Of a DNA stretch of 64,000 nucleotides, positions 41,330 to 53,314 are shown one piece after another. This DNA comes from Tipula vernalis (lineage: Eukaryota; Arthropoda; Insecta; Diptera; Tipulidae). A model generated the notes under the pieces. That model saw nothing but the letters and a program-made list of their open reading frames with translations. It searched no databases and had not been told where the DNA came from. A program made the position numbers and the translations under genes. The stretch covers positions 133,290,701 to 133,354,700 of the forward strand of contig OY282558.1 of the NCBI GenBank assembly GCA_958295665.1. Direction: 5' to 3'. The first letter of the stretch is position 1, and every line of letters begins with the position of its first letter.

Positions 41330-44300
41330 TATCAGCAGTTTTATTATTAATCTTTGGGAAAGTGTGGAAAAACGTTGAGTGCTTGCTAGACACAGATTCC
41401 AATTCATGTCTTATTGGATTTAGTCAATTTAAAACTTTAATGAACGAGTCAAATCCTTAGATAAAATCCACCAATCAAGGTCTTATGGATTTTAATAGAA
41501 ACCAGATCGAGTCAATTGGAAAAGCTTTTGTTCCATGTAAAATGAGAAATAAAAATCATATTATTACATTTGAAATAATTCGACGAGATCACCAGCCCCT
41601 GTTGTCATCCAATTGCGTGTTCAGCATTAAAATTGGTACATTATAGTTCAAATGTAAAAAAATTTCCGAGTTATAGCAAATCTCCACGTGTTATCGAATC
41701 AGTACAAAATTGTGCTAAGACTAAGACGGATAATAATATCATATGTCTGGATCAGCACATTAATTATACAAACGCGGAACAAATTGTTGAGAAGTACAGC
41801 AATATTTTTGAAGGAAATGGTCTAATTCTAGGCGAAGTTGTATTGGAAATTGATGAAAATATTTCACCAATACATAATTCAGTATGCTCTTCGTATTCCT
41901 GTTGCCTATCGTAAGCGACTCAAGGAGGAATTAGATAATTTAGTATCGGATGGTATCATAGCAAAAGTCGACAAACAAACGGATTGAGTCAGTAATATAC
42001 TCATTGTGCAAAGGAACAACTCCTTACGTATTTGTCTAGATCCAATTCCGCTAAATGAAGCACTCAAACGGCCCAATTATCAATTGACAGTAATCGACGA
42101 AATTCTTCCAGAGCTTGGCAAAGCCCGAGTTTTCTCTACATGCGACGCTAAGAAAGGTTTCTGGCAGATCAAACTATCTGAGTCGAGCAGTGATTTAACA
42201 TGTTTTTGGACACCGTTTGGTAGATATAAATGTTCAGCTCTGGAAAATTTTCAGATGAAAATGTTTCATCTGGTTCACGATTTGAAAGGGGTAGAAATTT
42301 GCTCATGTATGGATGTGGCGACACGATCGAGGAAGCTACATTAGATCATAATCGAAATCTGGAAAAACTATTTATACGGTTGAGACAAAATAACTGCAAA
42401 TTAAATAAAACAAAAATGAGGTTGTGTAAATCTTCAGTAATGTTTTTTTGGTCACTTATTTACTACGGATGGTTTACAACGCAGATAATACGAAAGTATC
42501 AGCAATAGCAAATATGAAATCGCCTTTCAATGAAACTGAGTTCCAAAGATTTATTGGTATGGTGACTTATTTATCAAGATATATCAAAAATCTCAGTACA
42601 CATTTTTCGCCGCTAAGAAAATTACTCTTAGAAAGTACACCATGGAGATGGGGAAAGGAAGAAGAAGATATGTCAAAATGTTCGGTTATTTTAACAACAC
42701 TAAACCAATTACAATTGAATGTGAATCCAGTAGTACCGGATTAGGAGCCGCTATTTTTCAAAACATTAAAGTAATTGCCTATGCTTCAAGAACACTTACT
42801 TCCACTGAACGCAATTCTCGCGATAGTATTTGCTTGCATACGATTCGATCAAATGATTGTTGGACATATATGCAACATCAGAACAGACCACAAACCACTT
42901 ATTAATAAATTCAAGAAGCCGTTATTAAAGTGTCCTAAGCATCTACAACTGATGCCTATAACTCTTCAGCGCTATTCCATCAAGGTTTATTCATTATCAC
43001 GTGCGAATTATGACAAAACTCTCTTACCCGGTGGTTCACAGCAGGAGGCACTTATAACGAAATCAAATGTTTGTGAAATTAGAAATTCTAATATTCAATC
43101 AAAGTCAGAGCGCATGTTTCAAATGGTTAAGCTAATAGAATATGTCAAAATAACTAATGAGCGACTAGAAAATATCAAGTCAGAAACGGCGAAAGACCGA
43201 AGTTTTATTGTAAATGGTTAACCGAAAACAATTCATAAATTATCAGACGACGTTAAAATGTACCACAAATACAAAAATGAATTATCAACGGAAAATGGTC
43301 TCATATTCAAAGATGATAGAGTTCTCATACCGTTTAGTCTACGAAAGCTTATGACTAATAAAGTTCACGTCAGTCATAATGGTATAGAAGCGACATTAAA
43401 TCTTGCTTATGTAAAATATTCAGATGCACAGCAAAAACCACCTAGGCAATCGCAGTTCGTTCCTTCATACCCATTCCAATTCATATCAATGCATGTATTA
43501 CAAGTAAACTACAAGGATCGTCAACAAAAATTTTTAGCGACAGTTGATCACTAATCAGATTTTTTTCGAATTAGATCTGCTGAAAGATCTAACACCAAAT
43601 TCTACAATTGAAATCTGCAAAACCAATTTTAGCAGACATGGAATACCAGAAAGAGCCTTAACGGATGGGCAAACAAATTTTGTGTGTAAGGAATTTAGTA
43701 ATTTTGCATCAAATTGCGATTTTATGCACATAAATTCAGCACCTCATCACCAGCAAGCTAATGGCAAAGCCAAGGCCGCAGTGAAAATTGCCAAACGACT
43801 TATTAAAAAATCAAATGACAGTAAAGAAGATATATGGTATGCTTTACTGCATTGGAGAAATATTCCAAACAAGGTACACTCGAGTCCAGTCCAGAGAATA
43901 TTTTCAAGAAAGACTAGAACTGGAGTACCATATCCGACAGAAAGTTTAAAGCCAAAAATCATTCAAGACGTCACTGAAGAAATCGAATTAAGAACAAGAC
44001 ATAGTAAATATTACTATGATAAAAAAACAAAACAATTACCTGATTTGGAAGTTGGACAATCTGTTGCAGTACAAGTGCGTCCACAAGAAAACACTTTATG
44101 GTCCAAAGGTTTCATCGAAAAAAAAAATATCCGATAGGTCATTTATGGTTAATGTTAATGATGCAATATATCGTCGTGACAGAGTCAATATTAAACCACA
44201 CAGTTTTTCAAAAAGTGAAGATGTATCCGAAGAGTCTGAAATTATTCCAAATGAGGTTCAGACTCAAATTGAAAGTAACCCAGGTATGGCAAATCCTATT

Positions 44301-44330
44301 TTCCGGAACAATTCTTTAATTAATTAATAT
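41330..44330 (+). pseudogene. Gypsy-A protease, reverse transcriptase, RNase H and integrase
   Basis: The protease site reads LLDTDSNSCL (41390), with Asp where the family has Gly. RT blocks: LRICLDPIPLNEAL (42025), FSTCDAKKGFWQIKL (42130, first Asp kept), then the YxDD region near 42300, where the two Asp are missing and the frame shifts. The RNase H region shows AIFQNIKVIAYASRTLT (42755) and RTDHKPL (42880). Integrase has FISMHVLQV (first Asp changed, 43480), ALTDGQTNFV (43655) and QQANGKAKAAVK (43755), with Lys replacing the catalytic Glu. At least eight frame breaks are visible. Confidence 0.75.
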
Positions 44331-44348
44331 AATAGACTTAATAAAACA
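44307..44348 (+). repeat. Gypsy-A 3' LTR tail
   Basis: AACAATTCTTTAATTAATTA...GACTTAATAAAACA repeats the end of the putative 5' LTR. It follows coding sequence without the LTR start, so a deletion joined pol to the LTR tail. Confidence 0.6.
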
Positions 44349-44741
44349 ATATGATTCTCCAAATTTAACAAATAGAGTTCCACCGTTAATTGCGCATAAC
44401 GCATCTCTTGTATTCTTTTTATCACAGTAGAATTCATGGTCCAGAGTTCTTAGTAGCTTTATCGGTGTCCGTGGTGTAGCCGAAATTGATGAAACAAGGT
44501 TTCTTTTGCCCGCATTCAAACTCTTTATGGCCGCTTGAAAAAGCTCTCCAGGCATTTTAATCTTATATGATGCGTAATCGTATTTCCCTCCATTAGATAA
44601 CTTTGGAATGATTTTTTGTACGAGACCGTCATTACTGGCTGTTACACGGTTCAGTAACCTATGAACCTGTTCCTCTGGCACAGAATAATGTAGCCGCGTG
44701 ACAAAGAGCCAAAGCCTTGGTTGGACTGGTATCATACTCAA
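44349..44741 (-). pseudogene. Possible LINE ORF1-like fragment
   Basis: The open frame 44316-44741 (141 residues) contains PRLWLFVTRLHYSVPEEQV and YASYKIKMPGELFQAAIKS. This pattern resembles the RRM-like region of ORF1 proteins in insect LINEs (a short strand, helix, then a xSYK(V/I) strand). No RT is adjacent. It could also be a chance frame. The next segment to 44960 holds only CAACTCAAC-rich low-complexity sequence. Confidence 0.35.
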
Positions 44742-44960
44742 GTCAACTGAACCCCATGGCTCAAAGCCAACTCAACAACAACTCAATCATTAATTCAACT
44801 TATTCGAATATTCACCTTAACCCTCCAATTAGTTTCCCAACTAGCCCCGATTGCTCAACCCCAACTGAACACCTTATTCAACAACAGCTTAACGCTCAAC
44901 TAAACATCTAATTCATTCTTCAAATCAATACGGTCAGAAAAATACGTGCGTACATGAACT

Positions 44961-45346
44961 TGTGGCGGCACCAATATCATCCGCGGTACGCTCCCCCATA
45001 TAACTTGCGGTTCACTGGGCGAATAAATTGACGTCGCCAAAATGGTACTCACTAACTCGACCCCTGAATAAAAGAGGCTAATAAGATGGCGAACAAGTAA
45101 CACCGCATTTTTATGTGTTCTAATTTTATAATTTATTTCTGTAAATTAAACTTAATTCAATCGTTATAAGTAATGTAACGTAAATATAAACCCATCGTAT
45201 TTATTATTAGTGTGAGAGTAGCAACATAAATCTCCGAGTTTATAATATCGAGCTCAGCACGTGGCCCAAATGCGTGCTTACGGAAAGTGGAAGCGTGGTT
45301 CAAGTGGCCACAAACGATATCTAACGTATCAATAACCACCTACACA
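44961..45346 (+). repeat. Gypsy-B 5' LTR
   Basis: Begins TGTGGCGGCACC and ends about CCACCTACACA before the primer site. Bases 44961-45303 are matched by 53794-54138 with few differences. Confidence 0.8.
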
Positions 45347-45348
45347 TT

Positions 45349-45366
45349 TGGTGACCCCGACGTGAT
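45349..45366 (+). promoter_or_regulatory. Gypsy-B primer binding site (tRNA-Trp type)
   Basis: TGGTGACCCCGACGTGAT is complementary to a tRNA 3' end ATCACGTCGGGGTCACCA, which fits insect tRNA-Trp. This primer is characteristic of the CsRn1 clade of Gypsy elements, in agreement with the gag and pol. Confidence 0.8.
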
Positions 45367-45879
45367 CACAATTACGATTAACGTGATAAAAATCTAATAC
45401 AATTTATAAAGCTGCATATCCACACATCAGTGGCAACGATACGAAATACAAAATTACATACTAGGCCACATTAACTGTAAATCGTGGTTCAACACAACAA
45501 TCTAGCGGAACACACGTGTTATATAAAATTAGCAGATCAACTTGCGAACACAACCACCGCGGGATTCAACGCAATATATTAGACGTTTTATCCTAATTTC
45601 ATTTCTTCTATTTTTTTCTCAATTATTGAGGCTTTGTATTACATAACTTTAAATTAAAATTAACGTAAGATACATCCGGAGAAACGGGTTAGGCGTCAGG
45701 GATAAGTGACTTCAATTGTCTATTTTAATTTGGTGGCTTTCAACTGTTCAGTTTTTCATTCATAATTTTACCGGACAATTATCGTCTCTCGTCCCGAACA
45801 TTTGCTCAGTGACAAATTTATCCGCAAATCCAGTGTCGATTTTCCACCGCGTTTCAAACATTTCGCGGACGTCTGTTAA

Positions 45880-46640
45880 TATGGTTACCGACGAAATCGA
45901 CGGAGGTTCGAAACCCAAAATCGTTGAAATGACGAATGTTTACAAAGTGTTAATAAAGTATGCACCTTTCAACAGTGACGATCCAGAAATTTGATTCACT
46001 CAATTGGGGGCACAGTTCGAAATTGGTGGTATTTCGGTCGATGCTACTAAGTATGGACACCTCATCGCAGCCCTCGACCCTCAAACAGTTAAATGCGTAC
46101 GTGATCAAATTCTTACACCGCCAAAGGAAAACAAGGGATTATCAGAACTGCAACTCGGCGACAAAAAACCATCCCAACTTTTGAGAGAGATGGAAGCCTT
46201 GTCTATAAATCAAGTAACCGAAGTTTTAAGAAACTTATGGTTGCAGCGCCTACCAACACATACACAGGAAATTTTATGATGTATGGGCGACGCAAACTTG
46301 GTGAAACTTGCAAAAGCAGCAGACAAAATAGTTGACGTGCAAAAACCTGCTGGCATTTATAACCTCAATGCGCCAAAAGGTGACAACAGAATAGTACCAA
46401 CCAGCTTAGCAGCTCAGATCAACGAGTTATCACAACGGGTGGAAGAACTATTCAGTCGATTCGAAATATCTAAAGACAAAACATATCGCGGCCGCTGTCA
46501 AAGCCTAACTTTACGAATACTTCACGTCAACGCAGTAATTCACGATCGAGCGAGCGAGTAGCCAAACACCCGAATTGCTGGTACCATCACAAATACGGCG
46601 TTCGGGCTTTTGTGCAAAACCATGCCATTTTAACGATTCT
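45880..46640 (+). pseudogene. Gypsy-B gag
   Basis: From about 45880 the frames carry KYAPFNSDDPEI, a stop, then LGAQFEIGGISVDATKYGHLIAALDP (46000-46080) and the LLREMEALS block. These are the capsid blocks of CsRn1-type gag. A stop occurs at 46279. A second part runs to 46561 with AAQINELSQRVEELFSRF. The Cys/His motif remnant NCWYHHKYG sits near 46577 and is frame-shifted afterwards. Confidence 0.75.
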
Positions 46641-46699
46641 AACCCATCGTCAACAAATTCAAAAAACTAACTGGTACCGCGCTACATGCGGCAAGCAGC

Positions 46700-48250
46700 G
46701 GTAGCCAAACACCAAAAAGCCGTCTAATCGTAGTCGATTATCAAAATAAGTTACAATTTCTAATCGACACAGGCGCTGAAGTTTCTGTCATATCACCAAC
46801 AATTTCGGAAACGTCGAACCCGTCCACGATTAAATTATTCGCAGCAAATTCTACCGCCATCGATACGTACGGTTGTAAAAATTTCACACTCAACATAGGT
46901 CTGCGCAGGCCACTGATATGGCAGTTCATCTTGGCGAAGGTCGATCGATGCATTCTTGGCGCTGATTTTCTGGCACACTTCGGTCTATTAGTCGACATCA
47001 AGAATAAGAAACTCATCGGCCCTATCACAAAACTCGATATCAAAGGGAAAGCAATTCAAATTCCGTCTTACGGCATTACGACCATAAAATCCGGTGCATT
47101 GACACCCGAGATACTGGGATTACTACGCGAATTCAAAACAGTAACCCACGCGTCTACAAATCTATCTCCAAGAGTAATTGGGCGAACCCATTACATATAG
47201 CACGAAAGAAAGACGGTAACTGGCGATTATGCGGCGACTATACCAGGCACCTATCGATGAACGAGACATCGAAAAAACAGCAATCATCACTCCTTTTGAA
47301 TTGTTTGAGTTTCCCCAAATGACCTTTGGGTTATGTAACGCGGCTCAAACGTTCCAACGATTGGTACATTTAATATTTCGAGACTTGCCATTCGTGTTTG
47401 CGTACATCGACGATCTGCTGATCGCATCACGAAACACGGAGGAACACCTCAAACACGTGCGTATGATCTTAAAACGTCTAAGTGACGCGGGATTGGTAAT
47501 TAACCTTACAAGTGCGAATTTACAAGGAACGAAATATCTTTTCTCGGATTTCACATCACCACAAACGGCATGGGACCGGATAAGCAGAGTAGAAGCAATC
47601 CAAAATTTTCCTCGACCAACTACGACTGATGGCATTCTGCGATTTTTAGAAATGGTAAATTATTACCGAATTTTTCTACCAAAGGCAGCACACGGCCAGG
47701 CGATATTATATAAATTCATAAAAGGACGTAAGAAGAAGGATAAATCACCAATAAACTCGTTCAAAACATGCAATGCGAAGCTTGCAAATTGTGCTCAACT
47801 GGCATATCCCATTCCAAACACCAAATTCGCTATTTTTGTCGACGCATCAAATACAGCAGTAGGAGCGGTACCACAGCAATATTCACAAAAAGGGTGGTAA
47901 CCACTTTTCTTTTATTCCCGAAAATTAAGCAATACCGAAGCCCGTTACAGCACATACGACCGGGAGCTTTTAGTCGCTTACTCGGCTAGCAAAAACTTTA
48001 AAAATGTTGTTGAATGTCGATAATTTACTCTATTTTCCGACCACAAACCATTGACATACGCATTACACCAAAAACTCGATAAAGCTTCACCCAGACAACG
48101 CCGTCACCTGGATTATATAGCACAGTATACAGCATATATGGTAAACGGCATATTGCGGGAGACAACAACGTCGTCGCGGATACACTTTCCCGCTGATGAA
48201 CAGTCTAAAGATCTAGAACTCGCAAAACTTGTAGAAACAAACGAGGCATT
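46700..48250 (+). pseudogene. Gypsy-B protease, reverse transcriptase and RNase H
   Basis: Protease: FLIDTGAEVSVISP near 46760 and the second conserved block CILGADFLAHFG near 46950. RT: KKDGNWRLCGDY near 47210 is followed directly by YQAPIDERDIEKTAI, so about 35-40 residues, including the LDL.RAY block with the first catalytic Asp, are deleted. FAYIDDLLIASRN with the active Asp pair lies near 47400. RNase H: IFVDASNTAVGAV (47835), then a stop, YSTYDRELLVAYS (47947) and [13 protein letters not shown] (48030). Confidence 0.8.
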
Positions 48251-48289
48251 GACATTCCAAAAATTCCCATTTTTTGGAACCAATAAAGA

Positions 48290-49024
48290 AATTCTATGCG
48301 ACACATTAACTGGTACACAACGCCCATTTATTCCTAAGGCATTTCGACGACAAATTTACGAATCGTTCCACAACGCCTCTCACCCCGGTATCCGCGCCAC
48401 AGCGAGACAAATCCGAAAAAAATTTGTGTGGTCAGCTATGAACCAAGAAATACGGTCTTGGGTCAAACACTGTGCACGTTGCCAAAAGTGCAAAATAATA
48501 AAGCACGTCAAAAGTAAGACTGGAACTTATGAACTGACCAGCAAACGATTCGATGAACTTCACATCGATATCGTCGGACCTTTACAACCGTCCGAAGGCA
48601 ACTTATATTGTTTAACGATGATCGATCGCTATACACGTTGGCCAGAAGCCACTCCAATCCCGAATATTAAAGCTGAAACCATAGCTGATGCGTTGATCAA
48701 AACATGGATCAGCCGATTCAGAGTACCAACTAGCATCGTAACCGATAGAGGCGCATAATTCGAAGCAACGATATTCAACGAACTCTCAAAATCATTTGGA
48801 TTCCTACGCAAGCGAACCACCGCTTACAATCCAGCTTGTAACGGGATGTTAGAACGATGGCACCGCAGTTTTAAAGCCGCAATAATGTGCATCGGTGAAA
48901 AACAATGGACAAAGTCGTTACCGCTAATACTACTCGGTCTTTTCAAAGTACGTCAGCTGAACTCGTTTATGGAGAACATATACGACTACCAGGGGATTTC
49001 GTTCAACCCAGCAAAAATTTCCAT
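48290..49024 (+). pseudogene. Gypsy-B integrase
   Basis: Zinc region with [15 protein letters not shown] and CARCQKCK (48370-48500). Core: [14 protein letters not shown] (first Asp, about 48560), IVTDRGA (second Asp, about 48740) followed at once by a TAA, then NGMLERWHRSFK with the Glu (about 48840). A frameshift near 48945 precedes a TSAELVYGEHIRLPGDF block. Copia-B interrupts it at 49025. Confidence 0.8.
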
Positions 49025-49198
49025 TATTGGAATGAAAACTTAAATTTATATTCTGGCAACACTATTTGCTTTGTATTGTAAATTGTAAAATGAAAGTAGT
49101 TTTTTTGTTTAAAGAACTTCCGGTTTGATCATTAATAAAACTAAACGTGTTTCATTCTTGGTGGATATAAAATCTTTTATTTTCTGCGCAACCCAACA
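49025..49198 (+). repeat. Copia-B 5' LTR
   Basis: Starts TATTGGAATG (the usual TG mutated to TA) and ends GCGCAACCCAACA. Contains GATATAAAATC, a possible TATA box, near 49165. Confidence 0.88.
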
Positions 49199-49212
49199 GG
49201 TTATGGGCCCAG
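49199..49212 (+). promoter_or_regulatory. Copia-B primer binding site (half tRNA-iMet)
   Basis: GGTTATGGGCCCAG follows the LTR with no spacer. It is complementary to the anticodon arm of initiator methionine tRNA, the unusual internal primer known for Drosophila copia, rather than to a tRNA 3' end. Confidence 0.85.
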
Positions 49213-49293
49213 AAAAGACGTAATTATTTTGGAAAATTTATACATTGATAGTTGAAAGAAATATTTTATTTAATTATTGATAAGAAAAGGAAA

Positions 49294-49962
49294 ATGTCTT
49301 TGAAGAACTTGGCATTGGTCGATCGTCTTAAAGGTCGGGAAAATTTCGATGAGTGGAAGTTTGCTGTCGAGAATTTGTTAGTGTTGGATGGTTTATGGAA
49401 GAGTGTAGAGGGTACTGAAACCGAGGTGGATAAAGTTGCTCAAGCGGAAGCAAAACTAGTTTTGTTGATTGATCCCAATTTGTATGTACACATCAAAGAG
49501 GCCAAAACTGCAAAAGATGTTTGGCAAAAGTTGATATCAACGTTTGATGATTCCGGACTCACAAGAAGAGTTGGACTTTTGAGCGAATTGACGACTACAA
49601 AGCTTGATCGTTGTTCATCGGTCGGTGAATATGTGAACAAAATTATTGGTACCGCTCATAAACTTAATTCGATTGGAATGAAGGTGGATGACGAATGGGT
49701 GGGTAGTTTATTGTTAAGTGGATTACCTGAAAAGTTTCAACCCATGATTAGGGCAATTGAAAGTAGCGGAATAAAAATATCAGCTGATGCGATTAAAATG
49801 AAATTATTGCAGGATATCGATTCGTACAGTAATTCTACGTCAAACCAAGCAATGCCTGCGTTTAAAACAAAAAGGATACACAAGTCCAAAGGACCAAAAT
49901 GTTATGAATGTGGGGAATTTGGCCATATAAAGAAATTAACACATTCGCAGCAAAAAAAGTAA
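49294..49962 (+). pseudogene. Copia-B gag
   Basis: Starts MSLKNLALVDRLKGRENFDEW (DUF4219-like start) and continues through KTAKDVWQKLISTF and LLLSGLPEKFQPMI to the zinc knuckle CYECGEFGHIKK near residue 205. The final Cys of the CCHC motif is not in frame, and the frame ends at 49962. The first Met at 49252 is less likely than the one at 49294 by family comparison. Confidence 0.8.
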
Positions 49963-50014
49963 ATTTGTTTTACATGCAACTTATGCCATTCAAGAAAATC
50001 TTAAGAACCATTGG

Positions 50015-51430
50015 TGTATGTCGACTCAGGTGCAACGTCGCATATGACGAAAGACTTTGATTTGTTTATTAATTATGTCGAGTTTAAAGAGGAAGATTCT
50101 GTAACTGTGGCAGATAATAACATACTTGGTAAAGGCGATTGTTCTTAAAGTTAGTGTGAATAATGAAGTTTTTGAAGTTTGTGTGCGTGATGTTTTGCAT
50201 GTACCAAATTTATGTGCAAATTTGTTATCAGTTGGACAAATTATAGAAAATGGGAATCAAGTGCATTTTGTAAAAGACAAATGTTGTATTTATAATAGAA
50301 ACAATCAGTTGTTTGCGGTAGCATTTAAAATTGAAAAAATGTACAGTTTGTGTGTTCCTACTTCAAGTAATAGTTGTTGTATAACCGTGAGTAAAAATTT
50401 GTGGCATCGTAGACTAGGTCATACAAACTCCAAAAATTTAGAGAATCTCAAATCTCAGTCCACAGTGGAATTTGACAATAAAACAAGTGATTCGTGCATT
50501 TCGTGTTTGGAAGGTAAACAGTCAAGAAAGCATTTTAAGGCATCAACGAGCGTCGCAACTGATATTTTGCAGTTGATTCATGCTGATGTGTGTGGACCTA
50601 TGGAAAAACAATCATTGGGAGGTGCAAGGTACTATGTATCATTTTTGGATGATTTTTCAAGAAAAATATTTGTGTATCCAATCAAAGCAAAAAGCGATGT
50701 CTTCGAGAAATTTTTAATATTTAAAAAAATGGTTGAAAATCCATCTGACAAGAAGATTAAGGTGTTTAGAACGGATTGTGGTACAGAATTTTGCAATACA
50801 AAAATGAAAAGATGTTTTCAAGATAACGGTATAGTACATCAGACTACAGCACCTTATAGTCCACAACAGAATGGTAAATCGGAACGGATGAATAGAACCA
50901 TAGTCGAAAAGGCTCGGTGTCTTCTTTTGGATGCTGGACTTGAGAAATGTTTTTGGGCTGAAGCTGTTAATACGGCAGCATACCTTATCAATCGTATACC
51001 ATGTGGGATAGATCAAAAGACCCCTGAAGAAGTTTGGATAAATGTTAAACCATATTTGTCACATTTGAGAGTGTTTGGATGTTTGGCAATGTTATTTGTG
51101 CCCAAACCTAAACGATTAAAGTGGGATGTTAAATCTATTAGATGTATCATGGTGGGCTATTGTGATAATAGTAAAGCGTATCGATTGTATAATCCCAAAT
51201 CACAAGATGTAATCATCAGTAGAGATATCATATTCCTGGAAGATAAAAAAAAATCAGAGGTAAATAGGTCAACAAAATTTACTAACGATATTATTTTTTT
51301 CTCAGATGATCAAGATGTAGTGGGGAATTTATTTGGAAATCCCGATCATAATGGGAACGGTTCAAATCAAATGCTGGTTGTTGATGAATTTGATCATGTG
51401 ATGCCAGAGTTAACGAATGATATTAATTAA
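50015..51430 (+). pseudogene. Copia-B protease and integrase
   Basis: Protease VYVDSGATSHMTKDF lies at 50017-50060, with a frameshift near 50125. The long frame 50126-51430 has VLHVPNLCANLLSVGQI, the pre-integrase LWHRRLGHTNSKN (about residue 92), CISCLEGKQ, and DDE residues in IHADVCGPM (about 152), FRTDCGTEFC (about 216) and QQNGKSERMNR (about 247). It then shows AAYLINRIPC and RVFGCLAML. A frame change near 51425 leads into the linker and RT. Confidence 0.85.
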
Positions 51431-51508
51431 TCTAATGTATCTACATCGGAAAATGTATCTGACGACGCAAGGTTTGAAACAACAGTTGTTGATTCTGATT
51501 CAGATTAT

Positions 51509-52555
51509 ATGCCTGGAAGTGAGATTGTTATTAATGAAGCAGATAGTTTACGTCGAACGACGAGAATCTCAAAACGTCCTAATGATCCAGAAACGTATGA
51601 TGAAGGTAGGAGTAGAAATGATCATTCAAATTGGAAAGCCGCAATAGATGAAGAATTTACTTCATTAAAGTGCAATGATACATGGGAGATTGTGGCTCTT
51701 CCTAGTGGTAAAAAAACGTTGAATTCAATGTGGGTTTTTAAAACGAAGCGAGATGCAGATGGTAAAATCTCACGGTATAAAGCAAGACTTGTAGCTAAGG
51801 ACTGCAGTCAACGAAAAGGAGTTGATTTTGAAGATACTTACTCTCCTGTTATAAGATACAATTCTCTACGGTATTTGCTGTCATTGGCTGTAAAGTTTGA
51901 CCTATACATAGAACAAGTGGATGCGGTAACGGCCTTTCTTCAGGGTGAACTATCTGAAGAGATATTTATAGTCCCGCCTGAGGGAATGAACATATCACAT
52001 AACAAAGTACTTCGGTTAAAAAAATCTATATATGGTTTGAAGCAATCTTCGAGAACATGGAATATGAAGTTGAGTGAGACTTTAAAGAATTTCGGTTCAA
52101 AGCAATCTGATTATGATCCATTTGTATATTACAATAATGAATCAAGTGGAAAATTTTTGATAATTGCAGTATATGTGGATGATATTTTAATTTTCTCCAA
52201 TAAAAAAAATGTATCTGGTGAATTGAAATGTTTTTTAAAAACACATTTCGATATGAAGGAGCTTGGAGAAGCGAAGTCGTTTTTAGGATTGAATCTAAAT
52301 TATGATAAAGAAATTGGAACGTTAAGTATAGATCAACAACGGTATATCATATCAAATCACATCAAATCACATCAAAATCATATTTCCGCGATTTTGGATC
52401 GTTTTGGAATGGCGGAATGTAATCCTGTTAAAACCACAATGGATATGAATATTAAACTTAGTAAAGAACAGTGTCCAAAATCAAAAGAAGAAACAAATGA
52501 AATGATGAATGTGCCGGATCAAGAATTAATTGGAAGTTTATTATACGCAGCATAA
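51509..52555 (+). pseudogene. Copia-B reverse transcriptase
   Basis: 348 residues. After a linker, LNSMWVFKTKRDADGKI and ARLVAKDCSQRKGVDF lead to the QVDAVTAFLQGEL block (first Asp), SIYGLKQSSRTWN, and YVDDILIFSN (about 222). It ends at SLLYAA, where a TAA replaces the following residue of the conserved ...TRPDI.YAV region. A small in-frame IKSHQN-type duplication (NHIKSHQNHI) lies near residue 285. Confidence 0.85.
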
Positions 52556-53131
52556 ATAAGTAGGCCTGATATATGTTATGCCGTAAATTTCTTAAGTCGA
52601 TTTAATAACAATCCCGGTATGCAGCATTGGTTAGCTGCAAAAAGAGTATTGAGATATTTGAAAGGTACAATTAGTTATTGTTATGCCGATTATGCAAATG
52701 ATTTAGATGAACGAAAATCAGTAAGTGGTTACATTTTTGTTTCGCAAAATGGAGCAATTTCTCGGGCTTCAAGGAAACAAGCAACAGTTGCATTGTCGAC
52801 AACAGAATCGGAATATGTATCAGTCGGGTTTGCAGTTCAAGAAGCAATATGGCTTAGGGGATTTCAAAGAGAGATAATGAATGAATCGCCAACTACATTG
52901 TTGTTATGTGATAATCAAAGTGCGATTCATCTTGCATCAAATGAGTGTTATCATCCCAAAACCAAGCATATTGATGTACGTCATCATTTTATTAGGAAAG
53001 TTATCCAAGACGGTTCTATAAAGCTAAAGCATGTAACAACAGATAATATGATTGCAGATATTATGACCAAGCCGCTTCCTTCTGTCAAATATTTTGATTT
53101 TTCAAAATTAATGGGTTTAATTGAAATTTAG
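52556..53131 (+). pseudogene. Copia-B RNase H
   Basis: After the stop the same region goes on with RPDICYAVNFLSRFN, and the next frame (52619-53131) with AAKRVLRYLKGTIS, then YADYANDLDERKSVSGY (the usual ~15 residues between are deleted). It continues with ALSTTESEYV, LCDNQSAIHLASN and TKHIDVRHHFIR, and ends with MIADIMTKPLP. This is a complete copia C-terminus apart from that deletion. Confidence 0.8.
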
Positions 53132-53140
53132 TTCTAGAGA

Positions 53141-53314
53141 TGTTGGAATGAAAAATTAAATTTATATTCTGGCAACACTATTTGTTTTGTATTGTCAATT
53201 GCAAATTGAAAATAGTTTTTTTGTTTAACGAACTTCCGGTTTGATCATTAATAAAACTAAACGTGTTTCATTCTTGGTGTATATAAAATCTTTTATTTTC
53301 TGCGCAACCCAACA
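53141..53314 (+). repeat. Copia-B 3' LTR
   Basis: TGTTGGAATG...GCGCAACCCAACA, 174 bp, preceded by the weak purine run CTAGAGA. Same length as the 5' LTR. Confidence 0.88.

Larger units (their letters stand above)
39967..44348 (+). mobile_element. Degenerate Mag-like Gypsy retrotransposon (Gypsy-A)
   Basis: Gag, zinc knuckles, protease, RT, RNase H and integrase follow in Ty3/Gypsy order on the plus strand with many breaks. A putative 5' LTR (39967-40153) is followed directly by a primer site. The 3' LTR survives only as a 42-bp tail. The gag and pol resemble the Mag clade (the K02A2.6-like group). Several catalytic residues are lost, so the copy is dead. Confidence 0.8.
49025..53314 (+). mobile_element. 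Copia retrotransposon with both LTRs (Copia-B), nested in Gypsy-B
   Basis: 4290 bp between two 174-bp LTRs. Gag, protease, integrase, RT and RNase H follow in copia order with several frame breaks. The Gypsy-B polyprotein continues on both sides. The flanking words TCCAT (49020-49024) and CTATC (53315-53319) do not form a clean 5-bp duplication. By eye the LTRs differ at about nine or ten of 174 positions, so the insertion is old. Confidence 0.9.

Noticed and set aside
44961..45346. Gypsy-B LTR and 53794-54138 considered as two solo LTRs
   Set aside because: A primer site follows the first, a polypurine tract precedes the second, and matching gag-pol lies between them.
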